Positions 62,768 to 64,000 of a DNA stretch of 64,000 bases are shown piece after piece. Both the position numbers and the translations under genes were made by a program. The notes under the pieces are model-generated. The model was given only the letters and a program-made list of their open reading frames with translations. It was not told the origin of the DNA and searched no databases. The number at the start of each line of letters is the position of its first letter. Positions within the stretch are counted from its first letter, which is position 1. The stretch is taken from assembly GCF_900115055.1 (NCBI RefSeq), contig NZ_FOVD01000004.1, positions 186,001 to 250,000 on the forward strand, written 5' to 3'. The stretch is from Chryseobacterium oleae. GTDB taxonomy: Bacteria > Bacteroidota > Bacteroidia > Flavobacteriales > Weeksellaceae.

Positions 62768-64000
62768 TTAAGTCCTTGATTTGATAGCGTCGTTGGCCGA
62801 TTTTATTTCTCTTGCCTTTTTCAGTTTCTGGTTTCCGAAATTGTAGGTCACTCCGATGTTAAGAAGTCTTGAATATTCGAAGTTGACAACGTTATTATAA
62901 CTTCCGTTAGGCTGTACTCCCTGAATGCTATTGTAATTTTGATTAAAGAGATCATATACTTCTGCTACAAAGGTCCAGTTGCCCATGATTTTCTTTAAGC
63001 TCACATCAAAGCTCTGTCTTACGCCCAATGTTCCACTTTCAATTTTCACTTTACTGCCGTAATAGTAATTCACTCCCAGGAACCAGTCTTTATTCGAAGA
63101 AAGACGGATGTTGTTGTTGATATTCCCTGAAACATTGAAGTTTTTGAAATTGATTACGTATGGTTCTACAACTTCTGTCTGGCCTTCAACAGGCACTGAG
63201 GTTGGATCCGCTGTTACTGCCCCTTTATAAATATTGTATCCTAAATTCACAGAATAATTGGTTGTCCAGATTTCTTTAAACCATGATTTGTTCATCCCTA
63301 AGGTCAGTCCAAACTGTTTGTTGTCGCCATAGTTGGTTCGGATATATCTTAGAAACTTTTTGGTAACCATTACCGGATTTCCGTTTTCATCATTTTCCGG
63401 TCCTGTTACACTTCCCTGAAGCGGTATTTGGTTCGATGCGTCTTTTACATAATTGAAACTTACATTGGCGAAAAATGCATTTTTGTACATATAACTGATT
63501 TCCTGGTTGTAAAACTTAGAAGCCAGTACGAACGGATTGTTCTGTGTATAATTATTAGGCGTGAAATAAGTTCTTGACGGATTCAGTTCCCAAAATCTAG
63601 GTCTTCTGATTCTGCTGGAGAAACTGTACGTAAGATTATGATCAGAACTGATAGCGTAGTTCAAGTTAAGATAAGGCAGCAGATTGTTGTAATTTCTGTC
63701 AAAACTTGTCTTTCCAAGAATTTCACCGCTGCTTCTTGTGATCTCATAACGGCTTCCTATTTTCCCTGAAAATTTATCGCTTAGTTTTCTTTCATACGTA
63801 ATGTAAGCACCCAGGATTCTTTCTTTATAAATGAAGTGGTTGGTCTGATTGGCATCATTGATGATCGCATTGTTAATGATCTTGTCCTGTTTCGTATCAT
63901 TATCTGTATTCGTGTGGTTGTAGCTTACTCCCATCAACCATGTGCTTCCTTTAGCCGTTTTTTTCAGATAGTCGATATTCGCGGCATAGTTATTAATGAT
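62768..64000 (-). CDS. Outer-membrane beta-barrel family protein, 3' part
   Basis: The last 410 codons of a gene running off the right edge; the frame is open to base 64000. It is the paralogue of the gene at 60469: NYNNLLPYLNLNYAISSDHNLTYSFSSRIRRPRFWELNPSRTYFTPNNYTQNNPF aligns directly with that protein, as does the end NFGNQKLKKAREIKSANDAIKSRT. The plug and signal peptide lie beyond the edge. The pair looks like a tandem duplication whose members have diverged in the surface loops, for example in the GSVTGPENDENGNPV insert here. Confidence 0.85.
   Translation of the reverse strand: MINNYAANIDYLKKTAKGSTWLMGVSYNHTNTDNDTKQDKIINNAIINDANQTNHFIYKERILGAYITYERKLSDKFSGKIGSRYEITRSSGEILGKTSFDRNYNNLLPYLNLNYAISSDHNLTYSFSSRIRRPRFWELNPSRTYFTPNNYTQNNPFVLASKFYNQEISYMYKNAFFANVSFNYVKDASNQIPLQGSVTGPENDENGNPVMVTKKFLRYIRTNYGDNKQFGLTLGMNKSWFKEIWTTNYSVNLGYNIYKGAVTADPTSVPVEGQTEVVEPYVINFKNFNVSGNINNNIRLSSNKDWFLGVNYYYGSKVKIESGTLGVRQSFDVSLKKIMGNWTFVAEVYDLFNQNYNSIQGVQPNGSYNNVVNFEYSRLLNIGVTYNFGNQKLKKAREIKSANDAIKSRT

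Overview
The window is chromosomal DNA of a Flavobacteriia member, most likely a Chryseobacterium or close Weeksellaceae relative. I infer this from the protein families (GLPGLI protein, several TonB-linked outer-membrane receptors, a CtlX hydrolase, a double-glycine bacteriocin-like peptide), from AT-rich leaders without Shine-Dalgarno sequences, and from promoters of the Bacteroidota type (TTG or TTTG, about 19 bases, then TAnnTTTG). No tRNA, rRNA, CRISPR array, prophage or insertion sequence was recognised. About 85 percent of the DNA codes for protein.

Layout. 1-2 kb: the 5' end of a Dps gene and a GT-C type membrane protein. 2.0-5.4 kb: the str operon rpsL-rpsG-fusA-rpsJ, closed by a terminator. 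5.4-22.4 kb: a block between rpsJ and rplC that holds a siderophore receptor with a lipoprotein and a PepSY membrane protein, a GLPGLI protein, a low-affinity iron permease family protein, three exported proteins of unknown role, and a glycerol operon (glpD-glpK-glpF-outer-membrane protein) read divergently from a DeoR/GlpR-type regulator. 22.5-36.5 kb: the S10-spc-alpha ribosomal super-operon from rplC to rplQ, including the short genes rpmD and rpmJ. 36.5-39.6 kb: a DUF2272 protein, a small lipoprotein and a GH35 beta-galactosidase. 39.8-44.8 kb: a NarL-type response regulator, an unrecognised protein, a membrane protein and a histidine kinase, then a V8-like serine protease and a membrane-anchored protein with a probable prokaryotic YEATS domain. 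45.0-47.7 kb: enolase and citrate synthase. 47.7-64 kb: accessory genes: a membrane-tethered AraC regulator with an outer-membrane receptor, a bacteriocin-like peptide, two amidinotransferase-fold hydrolases (one CtlX), a GH43 enzyme, a frameshifted lipoprotein hydrolase, a second siderophore receptor, and two tandem outer-membrane beta-barrel paralogues, the last cut by the window edge.

The most interesting locus is 39.77-44.79 kb. The promoter regions of the two-component operon and of the protease/pYEATS operon share an inverted repeat with an identical right half (GTGTAATTGA), followed in both by the same 19-base distance to a GAAnTTTr element. This suggests that the response regulator controls both operons and that the six genes form one sensing, proteolysis and membrane system, perhaps a stress or conflict response. 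The second notable theme is a family of intergenic arrays built from imperfect 7- or 8-base units kept in register, several ending just before start codons, one of them inside the S10 operon. Other points are a glycerol operon with its own outer-membrane protein and visible operator repeats, the separation of rpsJ from rplC by 17 kb, and a single-base frameshift in a hydrolase gene.
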